64,000 bases of DNA, from the NCBI GenBank assembly GCA_033064195.1, contig JARBJD010000021.1, forward strand, positions 62,001 through 126,000. Direction: 5' to 3'. The position numbers and the translations under genes were made by a program. The notes beneath the pieces were generated by a model. That model was not told the DNA's origin, searched no databases, and saw only the letters and a program-made list of their open reading frames with translations. Positions 24,201 through 35,189 of this stretch are shown here, piece after piece. This DNA is from Blattamonas nauphoetae (taxonomy: Eukaryota; Preaxostyla; Oxymonadida). Numbering within the stretch: the first letter of the stretch is position 1; each line of letters begins with the position of its first letter.

Positions 24201-24267
24201 GTGTGTTCAGAAAAATGGGTAATGTGATCGAGATCTACAAAAGTATGGGTACATTTGGAACACCCTG
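21226..24267. mobile_element. hAT-like element (3.04 kb), 8-bp target duplication CTCGTCAC
   Basis: Short inverted ends CAGGGTGTTCCA and TGGAACACCCTG are bounded by CTCGTCAC at 21218-21225 and 24268-24275. The 8-bp duplication and the CAGGG-type end are hAT hallmarks. The duplicated octamer is part of the terminal arm of the host element, which shows the order of insertion. No hAT dimerisation domain is recognisable inside, so it appears non-autonomous or carries foreign sequence. Confidence 0.75.
21642..22284 (+). CDS. Uncharacterised frames inside the hAT-like element
   Basis: Two overlapping plus-strand frames cover this stretch. The first reads '...SSPDWIKNHQPSMQPQSM...DHFVPHKKC...LDIDQG'. 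The second reads from '...DDIIHQNKNLSASL' through 'FFVPIVIEDTERIEVEISSW' to 'FNVFRAKFPKITSSELFAS'. The composition is protein-like, but I recognise no family. They could be exons of one small gene or a captured, decaying host fragment. Further frames of the same quality lie at 22349-22666 (+), 22821-23189 (+, Pro/Ser-rich), 23550-23164 (-) and 23896-23547 (-). I do not assign functions. Confidence 0.25.
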
Positions 24268-24772
24268 CTCGTCACATCAAACGTGCCACTGTAGAATTCT
24301 TTGTTTTCTCGAAAATGAAAAAAGTATCAAACCTCCGTCTGAGTCGTGTGTTGGTATTCGATGTTCTTTCAAAAAAATCATTTAGAATTCCAAAAAACAT
24401 TTCATACATCATTGTTTTGCGCACTCATCACCTGTCTTTGTCATCGTGTTCTGAGAGAATGAGGAGAGTACTCAATTGGAAAAAATGAGACAATATTGGA
24501 CGATACCATGACAACGTATTGTTGACCTATTGTGAGGTGCGCATTCAATGGTCTCTTGCAATCAGCTTTCGAAAAACGACGAATCAGTCGAGGAGGAGAA
24601 AAATGGTCTACTTTCGTGGAATCTGAAACTTAAGTGTTAGACACGATAAAAGAGGACAAAATGAGAGATATATCACGAAATCAAATTTAAATTGTTGATA
24701 GAGAGTCTGAAACAGCACATCGTTTGACGATCCAATCAACACATTCATACAAATTTGTAAGGCTCAAATTCC

Positions 24773-25348
24773 GGCATGGGTCCAGTGTGTCTGGCGAAGT
24801 CCATTGTATCTGGTGGTGGTCCGATATGTCTGGCGGTGGTCCAGTGTGTCTGGTGGTGAGATACCTCCAAAAGTCGAGCATCTGAGGGTTGGAACATACA
24901 CAATCGATTGATTACATTCTTGGCATCTATTTTCCCAACTGTTGCTACAGGCGGAGCAGTCAATGGAGGATCTGCCCTTCAAGAATGTGAGGCTCCGATT
25001 CGAAATCCTTAATAACTATCACTTCATTGGACTTGTAGGTTCACTATATTTCGATTATTGTCTGTTTTGAACATTATTATGTGATAAACATATGATTTTT
25101 CAAAATCACCATCCATAAAGTCAAAACCTGGGGTTTTTTCAGATCAACATTGACAGGACGAATTTCATCATTCCATGACTTTTATGTGGTTCTGTCCCTT
25201 CGACACCCTCTCTATGAATCTCATCACTACCATATATGAAAACTATATTGTGATACATTCCAGATTTCTTCAGAAATCTACCGCCAGACACATTGAACCC
25301 GTTGAGCCAGACTCTTTTCAAAACCACCAGACACAATGGACCCATGCC
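24773..25348. mobile_element. 576-bp hAT-type MITE with internal 20-bp repeats
   Basis: Inverted ends GGCATGGGTCCAGTGTGTCT and the matching right end are flanked by a perfect 8-bp duplication CAAATTCC (24765-24772 and 25349-25356). Inside the left end the unit 'GGTCCAGTGTGTCTGGTGG' is repeated about four times with small changes (24778-24862). The inverted form recurs twice near 25285-25345. There is no coding capacity of note. Its size, ends and duplication fit a short non-autonomous hAT derivative. Confidence 0.7.
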
Positions 25349-27047
25349 CAAATTCCAAGGGACTACTCTGCTTGTAGGCTTTTCTGTGTGACTTTCTCAG
25401 CTTGAGACAAATTTGTTGGTGTTATCTCATCCATTAGTCAGAACGGGATTTGAGTCACAATTCTTTGTCAAATCCTGTGTGGCTACGCGGATGATGTCGT
25501 TTATGATCCAGATAATAGATTTTGTTTGAGACTTTGAACAATTTTCTAATTCGACACTTAATGTGAAAGGATACATTCCGAGATTGAGACAAGGAGTGAA
25601 ATCGAAATTGGTGGATTTCGGACATATTCATCACACTGTAACAAACAATCATTGAAGAACTCAAAATTCGGATGATCAGCATTGAATCGAGTCTCAGGAA
25701 ATCAGATGAGTGTGTTGATTGGATCGACTCACGATGTGCTGTTTCAGACTCTCTATCAACAATTTAAATTTGATTTCGTGATATATCTCTCATTTTGTCC
25801 TCTTTTATCGTGTCTAACACTTAAGTTTCAGATTCCACGAAAGTAGACCATTTTTCTCCTCCTCGACTGATTCGTCGTTTTTCGAAAGCTGATTGCAAGA
25901 GACCATTGAATGCGCACCTCACAATAGGTCAACAATACGTTGTCATGGTATCGTCCAATATTGTCTCATTTTTTCCAATTGAGTACTCTCCTCATTCTCT
26001 CAGAACACGATGACAAAGACAGGTGATGAGTGCGCAAAACAATGATGTATGAAATGTTTTTTGGAATTCTAAATGATTTTTTTGAAAGAACATCGAATAC
26101 CAACACACGACTCAGACGGAGGTTTGATACTTTTTTCATTTTCGAGAAAACAAAGAATTCTACAGTGGCACGTTTGATGTGACGAGTTACAAATTACGAA
26201 ACAGTCTGACGGACTGTAATGTGCGTCACCAAAAATGATTTTTTGCGGAATTACCATTCGTCTGTTCAGTCGACTGAAAATGAGTGAATTACCGGATTTC
26301 AAGGAAGATCGCGTTCGATATCTCCTTTTTTTGTTCAGGACTCTTCTGCACATTTTTTGTAACAAAACAGGTCCAAAGACAAACTACCGATAATTTTCAA
26401 CAGAAAAAACCAATTCTGTGTGAGAGCACTGGTATAAACTCCTCCATTGAAGAAAAAGACACGAAAAGTGCGGATTGACATATTCAATATTCTCGATATA
26501 TTAGGTCCGTAACATTTGTTGAACGTGTCTAACAGAGACTCTCTGAGGGAAATACTGAAGGACCATGGTGTTTGAGGCGAGGTAGTACAGATTGATGACG
26601 ATTGAAAAAAGAGCATTCATTTTTGGGTCTACAAGACCAGAAATGCATGAATAAAGACATACCAGCGAGCGAAAACTATCGATAACATCCGATTGAACGA
26701 TTTATGTGAGAGTTATCTCGTTGTGCTCATTGTTCCGGCGCACCACAAAAAAATCCCGAGTATCTGAACGTGAGAAAGAAAGAAACGGTACAAACCATGT
26801 TGTGAGTGTGTAATCCACAGTTTGATGTCGGTTTCATCATTGATATATATATCGAACAGAAGTCTGATGGGTGATTAGTCGCCTGAGCATCGGATCTGCG
26901 ATAAAGTTCGCCAACATGAAGAAAAGACGAAATTCACACCTTGAACATGGAGAGAGCACCTGTGACGGTGAGTAGAGGGTATTTGTCGATGAATATCAAC
27001 GTACAGGCGCTGGAGTGACGGATGCGATTTTTGAAAAAGAATCACCC

Positions 27048-27260
27048 AAGTCATGTCGAAAGTGCACGAATGGAATGACATGATCGTTCCATCCTTCGCG
27101 TCGATGAGAGGGGCAGTCGATGATCCCGAGAAGGTTAGTGAAGTGAACGAACACTTTTCGAATGATGAGAGTTGGAACGCTGTGGAGTCGAGAGAGAGTC
27201 CCGTCAATGAGGCCTCCTTGATTTCGAATGTTCCCGCATTTGTCAATTGGATACCCAATA
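27048..27260 (-). pseudogene. Middle fragment of the transposon-split giant receptor
   Basis: About 210 bp of beta-helix coding sequence on the minus strand ('AGTFEIKEASLTGLSLDSTA', 'FEKCSFTSLTFSGSS', 'MSFHSCTFDMT'). It sits between the pogo-type element on its 5' side and the 21155-27047 element on its 3' side. The 3' junction is in frame with 'STPTSSNDD' at 21154. On the 5' side, removal of the pogo element with one TA gives 'GPVGVSDIGYPIDKCG', which keeps the exact GV-x9-CG spacing of the paralogue ('GPIGVEKDGMDREICG'). The frame of the following beta-helix part is then shifted and the module is about 50-70 residues short, so an internal deletion at this point is likely. Confidence 0.7.
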
Positions 27261-27459
27261 CTATTGTTCATCAACCCCCAACATTCTTAAACCCACAACA
27301 TTTTGAGAATGTGTCAGTTTTGTTCTCTCATTTTCTGCCTTATGCCTTCTCATTTCATTTTGTTCTTTCTCTCATCCCTTCTTTTCACAATATTAATCAG
27401 GTTTGAGTCAAAAAACAGAAGAAAACTAAAAAGTCTTCCCTGAACGAAGTGATCTTCCC
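27261..27459 (+). repeat. Left terminal inverted repeat of the pogo-type element
   Basis: 199 bp, matching the reverse complement of 32948-33146 base for base as far as I can compare. The two arms diverge after 'GATCTTCCC'. The left arm also holds the last codons of the transposase. Confidence 0.88.
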
Positions 27460-27802
27460 ATTTTGTCATTTGTCTGCATCCTCCTGAGTAGTCCCTTGTA
27501 TGACTTCCGTTTTGGTTTTGTTGCATTCATTTTTGGTTTTTGAGCTGGGAGAGCCTGTTTTTTTTCCTTCTCTTTCTTTCTTCTCAAGGTTTTTGGCGTG
27601 CATTTTCGGATTCCCAACTTCACGTTTGGAATTTTCTTCCTTTCACGCTTGGTCGCTCTTTCTTTGATCTCGTTTTCTTTTTTTTTCTTCTCAGAAATGT
27701 ACTCCTGTGTCGTCAAGAGGATTCCAGATTTCACTACTGGCTTAACCGATGCAAATGATGCATTTGCAAACTTCTGAATTGTTGACTGAGATTGGTTTTC
27801 GG
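27426..27802 (-). pseudogene. Displaced C-terminal tail of the pogo-type transposase
   Basis: In transposase direction, after the 8-bp duplication, the frame continues 'ENQSQSTIQKFANASFASV', then a strongly basic region ('KRERKKIPNVKLG', 'RRKKEKEKKQ') and a stop inside the left terminal repeat. It joins the catalytic part in frame across the hAT-like insertion. It has no start codon of its own. The basic stretch could be a nuclear-localisation or DNA-binding tail. Confidence 0.7.
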
Positions 27803-30800
27803 TAGGCATGGGCACCAGTCACCGGACTCAAACTTTTCGGACTGACTCGATTTGGCCCTTTTTTTGTGGTTCTTTGAGAGGAATCGTGATTTAGTCGTTG
27901 TTGGTGTATTCATTGTGATTATAATGTCGGAATGACATCAATATTAATGGCAAATGCTTATCTAATCATTGGATCGGAGCGTGAGTTGATCAGTCCATAA
28001 TCACTACTTGTGACGATGGAAAAAAGAAATCAGTGACGCTCTGTGACCTTAAATGCTCGCCGACAAAAGAAAACATCATTAAAACCGATTTTGAAAAAAA
28101 GTGATGAGAAACGAACAGCAGACATTGCGAAAGAAGCCGAACAAAGAACGAAGCCGTGAAGTGCTGCCGTGTCGGCGGGTACAGATGAATCACACACGCC
28201 AGCAGATGACACAACAGAGAGCACATTGACAGCGAATTCATCTCCTGCTTCAGCTTCTCGCTCTGCCCCTCTTCTTCAATTTTGAACGGCAGGAGAGGAG
28301 ACGAATAGATATCCGAATAGATCGATGAAAACGATTGAAGACAAGTTTCTTCGTCCACAAACTCGCCTATCACCAACATCTCGTGGAGAGATTTCAGTGT
28401 GTCGACATTAGTATGAAGACGCGAGATCAGCGACTGAACAAACTTCGTCGGATTGGCGACAGAATAGAGGAGAAACAGAGTAGACGACGCATCGTCGAAC
28501 GGATGAATACGATTGCCCTCTTCTTGCTCCTCTTTCTGCCCGCCAGAACCGACACACGCTTCGCTGGAAGCGCTGACGGTCTCTTCGTCTCATCCCTCCT
28601 CTTCTTGCTGTTCTTCGACGTGTTCGTCGACAGACACAGTGCGGGTTGGTAGTCGATGAAGAGGTGGTCGGCGTCGATGTCGTCCACCTTCACAAACAGC
28701 AGGTTGTGCAGAGCTGATGGCAGGAACGACGAAGGAAGTCCTTTCGGTGCGGATGTCGCTGGGATCGTCAGCTGGTGAAGTCCACGCAGTGTTGCCAGTG
28801 CTGTTGGCGTTGACACGAGGCGGGAGAAACGACTGGTCCGTGGATTGTCGTCGTTCATCGTGTCGCTCGACACTTCCACCAATCTCGTCTCTTCAGTCAC
28901 TGTTTCTTCTTCCTCCGCATTCTCGTTCTTCTCCTCCTCTCCCTTCCCTCCCAGTGTTCCCGAATGAAGTGCCGTCATTTTCTGTCCCTACTCCGCCGTC
29001 ACATTCGTCGCAATCACAACCAACTTCGCCGTCACCATCGCGAACAACATCCGAGTCAGTGGCGATGGATAGAAGAACTGGCGTGTCTTCACTGTCGAAC
29101 GTGAAGGAAGTGCGACCAGACGGTGTGGATTCTCGAACGACACGGCGGCACTCGTTGACACACCGGACGGCGTGATCATCGTCGTGATCACTGAAAACGA
29201 GTATGCTGCCTGGAATGGCGTTGTCTGTCGTGTTCTTCTCTCCGATAATGGAGAGGTCAGTGGGCTTTGCAGCGGCGGAGTAGGTTTGGATGAATGGCGC
29301 GTCTTCTTGGTAGATTTGTTGCGACCGGCTTGCTCTTCGTCTCGTCGTTGTTCTGTCCAGCTCTAGAACGCTTGTTTTGCTTCGTTCTCCACCTCTTATC
29401 GATTCGTCTCTCCCAAGATCAGCAGATATGGCGAATGTTGGATCGTACCGTTCGATCAGTCCTGAAAGTTCACCATGTTTCCTGAGTTCTTCAAAGAAGT
29501 GTCAATCTACACCGTGATCTGGTCCACAAGGTTCTGCACATCGCTCAAATCTCACCCACTCCCTTTCAGTGAGATAGAGGGTTGTTTAGTGCGGAAAGGG
29601 ATGGTTGCGTCGAGTTTGTTCGCTGACATTGACATCTTCGGTTCATGTGGCATGAAAATGGCGCTTTGAGAAGAGGAACTGCATTTGAATGTGAGAGGTT
29701 GTGTGACTGTGTCTGGACGTTGGGAGGGGATGCTTGAGGCGCGCCTTCCTGTCGGACTGGCAGATACGGATTGGTCAGTCCCTCTCTCGACTTCACCAGC
29801 GGTTCTAAGAAGTTCCGAGTTTGGGGTTCTTGGAATCGGAGATTAAACCGTCGTTTAAGTTCTTGCACTCCGAAACTCGCCACAGCGGTGTGCAGAACGA
29901 TCGAATTCGCTCCTCTCACGGGCTTTCTGCTCCATGTCTGTTCGGACCCTTGGTCTGATCGGAACACCACCCAAAATCGTATCTGCTTTCCCTCATGTGT
30001 TCGAGATCGGTGCTTTCGTTGTGTTGTTGTGGAATTGTGGGAGGAAGTGGATTGAGGACGATGTAGAGGACGACATGTGAATATTGAAGAAGTAATGCGA
30101 CGATAAAGAGGATCTTGATATCTGTAACAGAAAAAACAGCGAAAGAAGTTGATACGGTTGCGCCAAAGTTGTGATGGCAACAACTTGGTAAGTGGTTTCT
30201 GCGGAGTTGATGGTGGTTGCGTATATTGGATAGGATTCAATAGCAGAAATGCTGGAGGGAATCACGTTGGATTATTGTTGAAGAAACGGTGTTTGGCGGA
30301 CATCAGAAGTTGGATTGTCGCTGCCGATGGTTGGCGAGGTTTTAGGCATCAGAGAGATAAGGCAGGTACATATACATCCGATTTAGTTGGGCTGGATAAG
30401 CCGGAGAGGGGAGTGAACATGGCGCGAGAAGCGACTCAGGAATCGATTTGAGAAGATCAGAAACAAATGATTGGCGAGTCAACAGGAAGCAGATATCACG
30501 ATAATAATCGAGCAAGTGCACTTCGGATGACTGTCGTGGTTCTGGAATGGGCGAGAAGGCCTCGACATAGAACAGCGGGAGGATCCCACTGAAAGACGCC
30601 ATTTTCTTCAGTTTTTGCATATTCTGAGGTGTTTGGAAAGAAGAAGATGACGTAAAAAAAGACAGAAAAGCAAAGGTGAACCACAAAAGTAGAAAGATTT
30701 CACAAAATACCATTTCTTGTTGGGATATGAGGAACGATGCCAGCCACTGTCAAAATTGAGTGAGATACGTTTACTGGACAAAAAATTATGACAATATACA

Positions 30801-31518
30801 AATAAATATACATAGTTGAGTAGACTTGAAATGGTTGAGGACACAATACTGTCAATAGTCACAAGTGAGACGGTGCTCTGTGTGGCTGGTCCAGAATAGA
30901 GATTGGAGATGTTCTGAGAATCAAACATGACTAAAGCAGATCAAGATTGCAAACAGATGTGCCAAACGACGGTTTTGTCCTTATTTTCTTCATCCATCAT
31001 CTGCGGGGGAGAGTTGCTCCTGAAGGTCAAAATCAGAATCCTTTTGTCAAATAGAGTGGAAATGAAGGGAAAATCAAAATTTAAACCTCAGTAATTCACG
31101 CGCTGAGTTACAGGTGAAAAGAAGATCGGTCAGTCCAGTCAGTCTGGTGACTATTTGCGTGATTGCATGGGCGGATCAGTGACTCAAAGTGACTCATCAC
31201 AAAAGTATGGGATGAGGTGCAAGTTTGTGCGTGATCACAACTGATTTATCTGAAAATGTGTTGATTTCTCAAAAATAGTGTGAAATGTGAAAGAAACACT
31301 AAGAAAAGCGATTGAAAGAGGATGGAGATTGTGAACGTGTTTTTGTGAGGAATAAACCAGGATATTGAGGTGATTATCAGTACTGCTGCAATGTTCGATT
31401 GGAATAGGTGCCTTTTGGGTCTGGATTCCATGTTTTGGACTTATGGGGGTGAGTCACTGACTCGATTTTTTTTTGTGACTGGACTCGGTCATTCTTGACT
31501 GTCTGTTGCCCATGCCTA
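27803..31518. mobile_element. hAT-like element (3.7 kb) inside the pogo-type transposase gene
   Basis: Inverted ends TAGGCATGGGCA and TGCCCATGCCTA are bounded by the octamers GTTTTCGG (27795-27802) and GTTTTCAG (31519-31526), an 8-bp target duplication with one difference. The TAGGnATGGGCA end is typical of hAT elements. Removing the element and one octamer restores the transposase frame ('DSEN' to 'QSQST'). No hAT transposase is recognisable inside; instead a multi-part minus-strand gene of unknown nature fills it. Confidence 0.8.
27990..30928 (-). CDS. Uncharacterised, probably spliced gene or gene fragments carried in the hAT-like element
   Basis: Coding-like minus-strand stretches in several frames suggest a multi-exon gene. 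It may begin at ATG 30928 ('MFDSQNISNLYSGPATQST'). An apparent GT-AG intron of about 66 nt after 'STISSLLNY' leads to 'WLASFLISQQEM', a hydrophobic stretch and 'PLFYVEAFSPIPEPRQSSEV', stopping at 30342. Later pieces are 30140-29566 ('RGANSIVLHTAVASFGVQEL'), 29300-28988 ('FYPSPLTRMLFAMVTAKLVV'), 28978-28600 ('GLHQLTIPATSAPKGL', 'VDDIDADHLFIDYQPA') and 28590-27990 ('NPTKFVQSLISRLHTNVDTL', 'GEFVDEETCLQSFSSIYSD'). I recognise no domain. Exon borders are not resolved. It may be the element's own cargo or a captured host gene. Confidence 0.35.
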
Positions 31519-32731
31519 GTTTTCAGAATCATTTTCTTGCTTTGGAAGTCTGTCGAGAAGTGGTCTCGAATCTAGTGGCTGAATTCCACACCTTCTAAAT
31601 GCTGCTTCGATGACTGTTCGTCTGAATGCGGTTTGAATTGCATTTGGAAGCGCTCTCGTAATTGCCTGACGATGCCCAACTTGTGTGAATGGGTGTGGAA
31701 TAGAGTAAGACGATGAGTAGCTTCTTTTGAGATTCTGAAAAATTCGATCGTCGAGTGGCTGAGTGAGGTTGGTGGTATTGGGTGGCAACGTGAGGATGTG
31801 GATTTGATTTTGGAGAGCTAGTTGAGAGACGGAAGATGAGAGATGTGACGAACAATTGTCCATAATGAACAATGCCCACTGACCGGTTTGATTTGCCTTC
31901 TTTCTCTTCTTAATGATTGCTGGTTGGATCCAAGTTGTCCACAATTGATGAAATAGATCTGAGTGGACACCACTGTCTCCCTGACAAAGCACCTTAATTC
32001 CAAACGTCTCCAACTCGATAAATTCAACCGGTATAGTTTTCATTGGATAAATTAGTCTTGGCTTGAAATATGATCCGTCAGCACACACGCATGCAACAAG
32101 AGTGAAGTTGGTCACTCTTGTATTTTTCCGAAGGAGGGGAGGAGGATCGTTGATGCGATGGATAATTGATTGTTGCGAATGTTTTACTTCGCTAAATCCA
32201 GTTTCATCACAGTTAAAAATCAGGTTTTTCTGGATTTTGTTTAATATGATGATGTCTGAAAGTTGTTTGTGCCATTCCATCATATTTGTTTCGTTTGCAG
32301 CAGCTGTTTTTGCGGAATCCATTCGTTTCGGAACAGAATAGTCAAGGTTGGGGTGATTGGAAACATGATTGTGTGTCCAGTTTGGTGCAATCTGTATCTG
32401 CCTCGTCACTTCGTTTGGAGACGAGGAAAGAACATCTTCAAGCTGTATGATTCCAATGAACGAAAGAAACGTGAGATACCTTGGAATGTGCTTCTTTAAC
32501 AGTGATGCATTTACTCGCATCGACTTGTTTTTGCAGCCAAGATTCAAATAGTGCCAACTCGGCCTGAGGGATTGCAGAAGGTCGTCCATTCTTCTGGATT
32601 TGCTTCCCTGATCGAAACATGGTTCGAGCTCGTGAGATTGTATCTGATCTCAAATGAGTAATTTCTTGAATCACTCCCCGCTCGACTTTGGTTTTTTGTT
32701 CGAGAATGAGCAAGGCAAGAAGGGGATTCAT
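31519..32731 (-). CDS. Pogo/Tigger-like DDE transposase, N-terminal and catalytic part
   Basis: The start is taken at ATG 32731. The N-terminal part holds a helix-turn-helix ('LRSDTISRARTMFRSGKQI', then 'ITVKEAHSK'). A 37-nt GT-AG intron at 32443-32479 would join 'AHSK' to 'LEDVLSSSPNEV' in frame; otherwise the two frames are simply offset. The catalytic core shows 'LIFNCDETGF', 'LFIMDNCSSHL' and 'LPPNTTNLTQPLDDRIFQNL', the D-D-D pattern of DDE_1 transposases. The C-terminus is cut by the hAT-like element at 31518 and continues at 27802-27426 with a very Lys/Arg-rich tail, 'SENQSQSTIQKFANAS...', ending 'SLRSGKTF'. With the insertion in place the enzyme lacks this tail. Confidence 0.8.
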
Positions 32732-32947
32732 CGTCTTATATGGTTGCTTTTGAAGTTTCAATCTGATTTCAATCAAATTTTGTTTCCACCTTGCGGAGTG
32801 ATGAACAGGTTTTCTGTTTCGGGACAGATTTGATCTCTATGGGTGACATATTGAAGCAATCAAAACAGCAGACAACATACAGCACGTGTAGTGATTCCCA
32901 TCGCAATTCTTGAAGCTTGGGGACGGAATTTTGGTTCGCAAAATAAC

Positions 32948-33146
32948 GGGAAGATCACTTCGTTCAGGGAAGACTTTTTAGTTTTCTTCTGTTTTTTGAC
33001 TCAAACCTGATTAATATTGTGAAAAGAAGGGATGAGAGAAAGAACAAAATGAAATGAGAAGGCATAAGGCAGAAAATGAGAGAACAAAACTGACACATTC
33101 TCAAAATGTTGTGGGTTTAAGAATGTTGGGGGTTGATGAACAATAG
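32948..33146 (-). repeat. Right terminal inverted repeat of the pogo-type element
   Basis: 199-bp partner of 27261-27459. A minus-strand frame of the interrupted receptor gene runs into it and stops at 33001, so the last 50 or so residues of that frame are transposon sequence rather than receptor. Confidence 0.88.
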
Positions 33147-35189
33147 TATCTGACACTCCCACTGGTCCATTATGCTTCACAAGATAGAATTGAAGCGACA
33201 CATTCAGATCCTCCACCCGATCCACACTCCACAGCCATTTGTCGGACATGCCAGGCTTGTCGTATGAGTTTTTGAAGCGGGGGTCTTTGTAGTCTATCCA
33301 GTCAGAGAGTGATTTCCCTTCGAGCCAGATGAATGAGGGAATCTGGGTGGATTCAGCGTTGGAAGATGATGTGAGAGAGTACGTTAGATTGGTGAAGCTG
33401 AAAGGTGGGATCTTTGAAGGATCCGAAATCGAGCTGAACGAAATGAAGAAGCCATCCCCATCGCCAGCCTGTGTCCAGACTGATGCAAGTTCAACTGAGT
33501 CGACATCAAGCTCCATTCCCTCTACCATCACACTCTTCAAAACTCCTCCATCTCCTTCCAATCGAACAATATCTGTAAACACACTCGATTTCAATGTCAG
33601 CGACGAACACGAGTGTTCAATCAGAGCACTTACCGACAGACTGAACGACTTGAAGGAACAGTTATCCACAGTCAGAGATGACAAGGCGTAGTCAACACTG
33701 ATCAACGCATGGTCCAACAACTCCAATGACGACAACTGCACGAACGACAGTTTGGAGAGAGTTAACGAGCCAGATGACAGAGCAAACTTGCCTTCCATTC
33801 CAACTGAGACCGTCACACTCTTCGACACAGATGTGAGTGTGGAGGGTGAGTTCGCGGTTGTGATTCCTTCGTTCAGAACGAATGCAGAGTCAATGATTGT
33901 TGTATGGTCAGTGTTCGCTTTTGAGAGTGAGGATTGAACGAGTGAGCAAGGAAGCTGTCGAAGACCACACAGTGAGTGTGATTCTCCGTTTTCGTGTACA
34001 TGAACTGCGCCTGACGATTCAGTGTGAGGATGCCAGAAGTACAGCAGTGAGCTCGACTCACCGATCGTCGATGTGCTCCCAAACCACTTTTCCTTTTCTA
34101 CTTTCGAGACAAGGCCAGTCGAGGGGAGTGTTGGTTTGATTCCATCCAGACTCCCTCCACTCAGGAAAGACTGAAGTGAGGGATGAACAAGAAACAGATT
34201 CTGGCCCTTCCCTTTCGACGAACAACCTGTGAATGTGAGCGTGGCGGAAATCTCGAACGATCCTCCATTCACTTCGACGAACAGCACTCCTCCATTCCCT
34301 GCTGATGAACACGACGAGAACGACGACTCGGAGAGGGAGAGAGTGTTCCCAGTGTTCAGTGTGGACGAGAACACAGAACCCTTCCCACTCGTTTTCAGAT
34401 TCGCAAATGTGCATCCAGCGATGGTGATTGATCCCATGTTGACAATCGAAAGGAGAGAGTTCGATCGTTCGGTTCCCTTTCCATCAAAAGTGAGTGTTGA
34501 GAGAGTCAGAGTGTTCGCTGAAACTTCAAATGCTCCACTTTTCCCGACTGTGATTGTCGCTGTTGGTCCAGATGGCTTCATTGTGAAGCTCAAGGAGAAC
34601 GTCTCTTTCGTCTCGAGTGAGAGAGATGACACAATCTCCACTTCGAATGGCGATGATCCAGAAAGATGTGAGATTGCTGTGGACAACGACGAGCACCTCA
34701 GATGTGTTCGTCCACATCCACCCCCATCTCTCCCTCCATCCCCCACTGCGATTATGGGCTGGTTGTACACTTTCAGATAGTACAGAAGAGACAGCGACGC
34801 ATATTCCGATTCTTCCTTCTCACTTCCATCTTCTCCCCACAGAAGGGCATCGTCTGTTGGGGCGACGATGGATGAGATCGATCCAGTCCAAGTTGAGTCT
34901 GTCAGATACGATTCGAACAAATCACCTCGCAGGAAGACCCACTCGCCCTTCTTTCCCTTTCCGCAGCTGATGTCTGAGCCGAAAGTGCTTTGGATGATCA
35001 GATTGGCTGAGTTGTGGTCGAGTGAGGAGGAGATGAACAACGCGCCTCCATTCCCAGACGACGAGCAGGAAGAGAAAGAGCAGCCAACAATCTCCAACTT
35101 GTCGGACGAGGAGAGAGATGAATGGACAATGCTTCCATCTCCATCTGAGCGGCTCACATTGCCAAAGGTGACAGTGTCCAATTCGAGGT

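Larger units (their letters stand above)
21188..26216. mobile_element. TA-flanked (mariner-type) non-autonomous element with ~510-bp inverted arms
   Basis: Termini are CAGTCCGTCAGACTG, with TA on both sides (21186-21187 and 26217-26218). The inverted arms are 21188-21225 continuing at 24276-24748, and 25705-26216. They match almost perfectly over about 450 bp, then with mismatches at the inner end. A hAT-like element (21226-24267) splits the left arm and a small MITE (24773-25348) sits in the roughly 950-bp centre. No transposase frame is left. TA duplication and the CAGT start fit the Tc1/mariner-pogo group. Such long arms could fold into a very stable hairpin if transcribed. Confidence 0.75.
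21155..27047. mobile_element. Outer DNA element of stack B, 25-bp inverted ends, 4-bp target duplication
   Basis: The ends read GGGTGATTCTCTTTGAAAAA on the left; the right end, reverse-complemented, matches over about 25 bp with 2 mismatches. Both sides are flanked by AAGT (21151-21154 and 27048-27051). Removing the element and one AAGT joins 'HSCTFDMT' to 'STPTSSNDD' in frame, matching the intact paralogue. Without the inserted 21188-26216 element it is only about 864 bp. A frame at 26616-26335 (-) carries a possible decayed helix-turn-helix ('ISRILNMSIRTFRVF'). I cannot name the superfamily; 4-bp duplications are known for Sola and Ginger elements, among others. Confidence 0.7.
27261..33146. 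mobile_element. Pogo-type DNA transposon with 199-bp terminal inverted repeats
   Basis: The left repeat is 27261-27459 and the right is 32948-33146. They look identical over 199 bp, start CTATTGTTCATCAACCCCC, and are flanked by TA (27259-27260 and 33147-33148). The element encodes a DDE_1 (pogo/Tigger-like) transposase on the minus strand. Without the nested hAT-like element (27803-31518) it would be about 2.2 kb, a normal pogo size. It lies in the coding sequence of the giant receptor gene. The identity of the repeats suggests a young insertion. Confidence 0.88.

Noticed and set aside
27261-33146. Large element with long terminal inverted repeats, considered as a Polinton/Maverick
   Set aside because: It has a 2-bp TA duplication, encodes a pogo-type DDE transposase, and has no polymerase, capsid or retroviral-type integrase frame. 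The extra length comes from a nested hAT-like element.
33001-33146. Receptor C-terminus ending 'LSLIPSFHNINQV'
   Set aside because: The same residues are encoded at 27261-27406 in the other terminal repeat of the pogo-type element, so they are transposon sequence.
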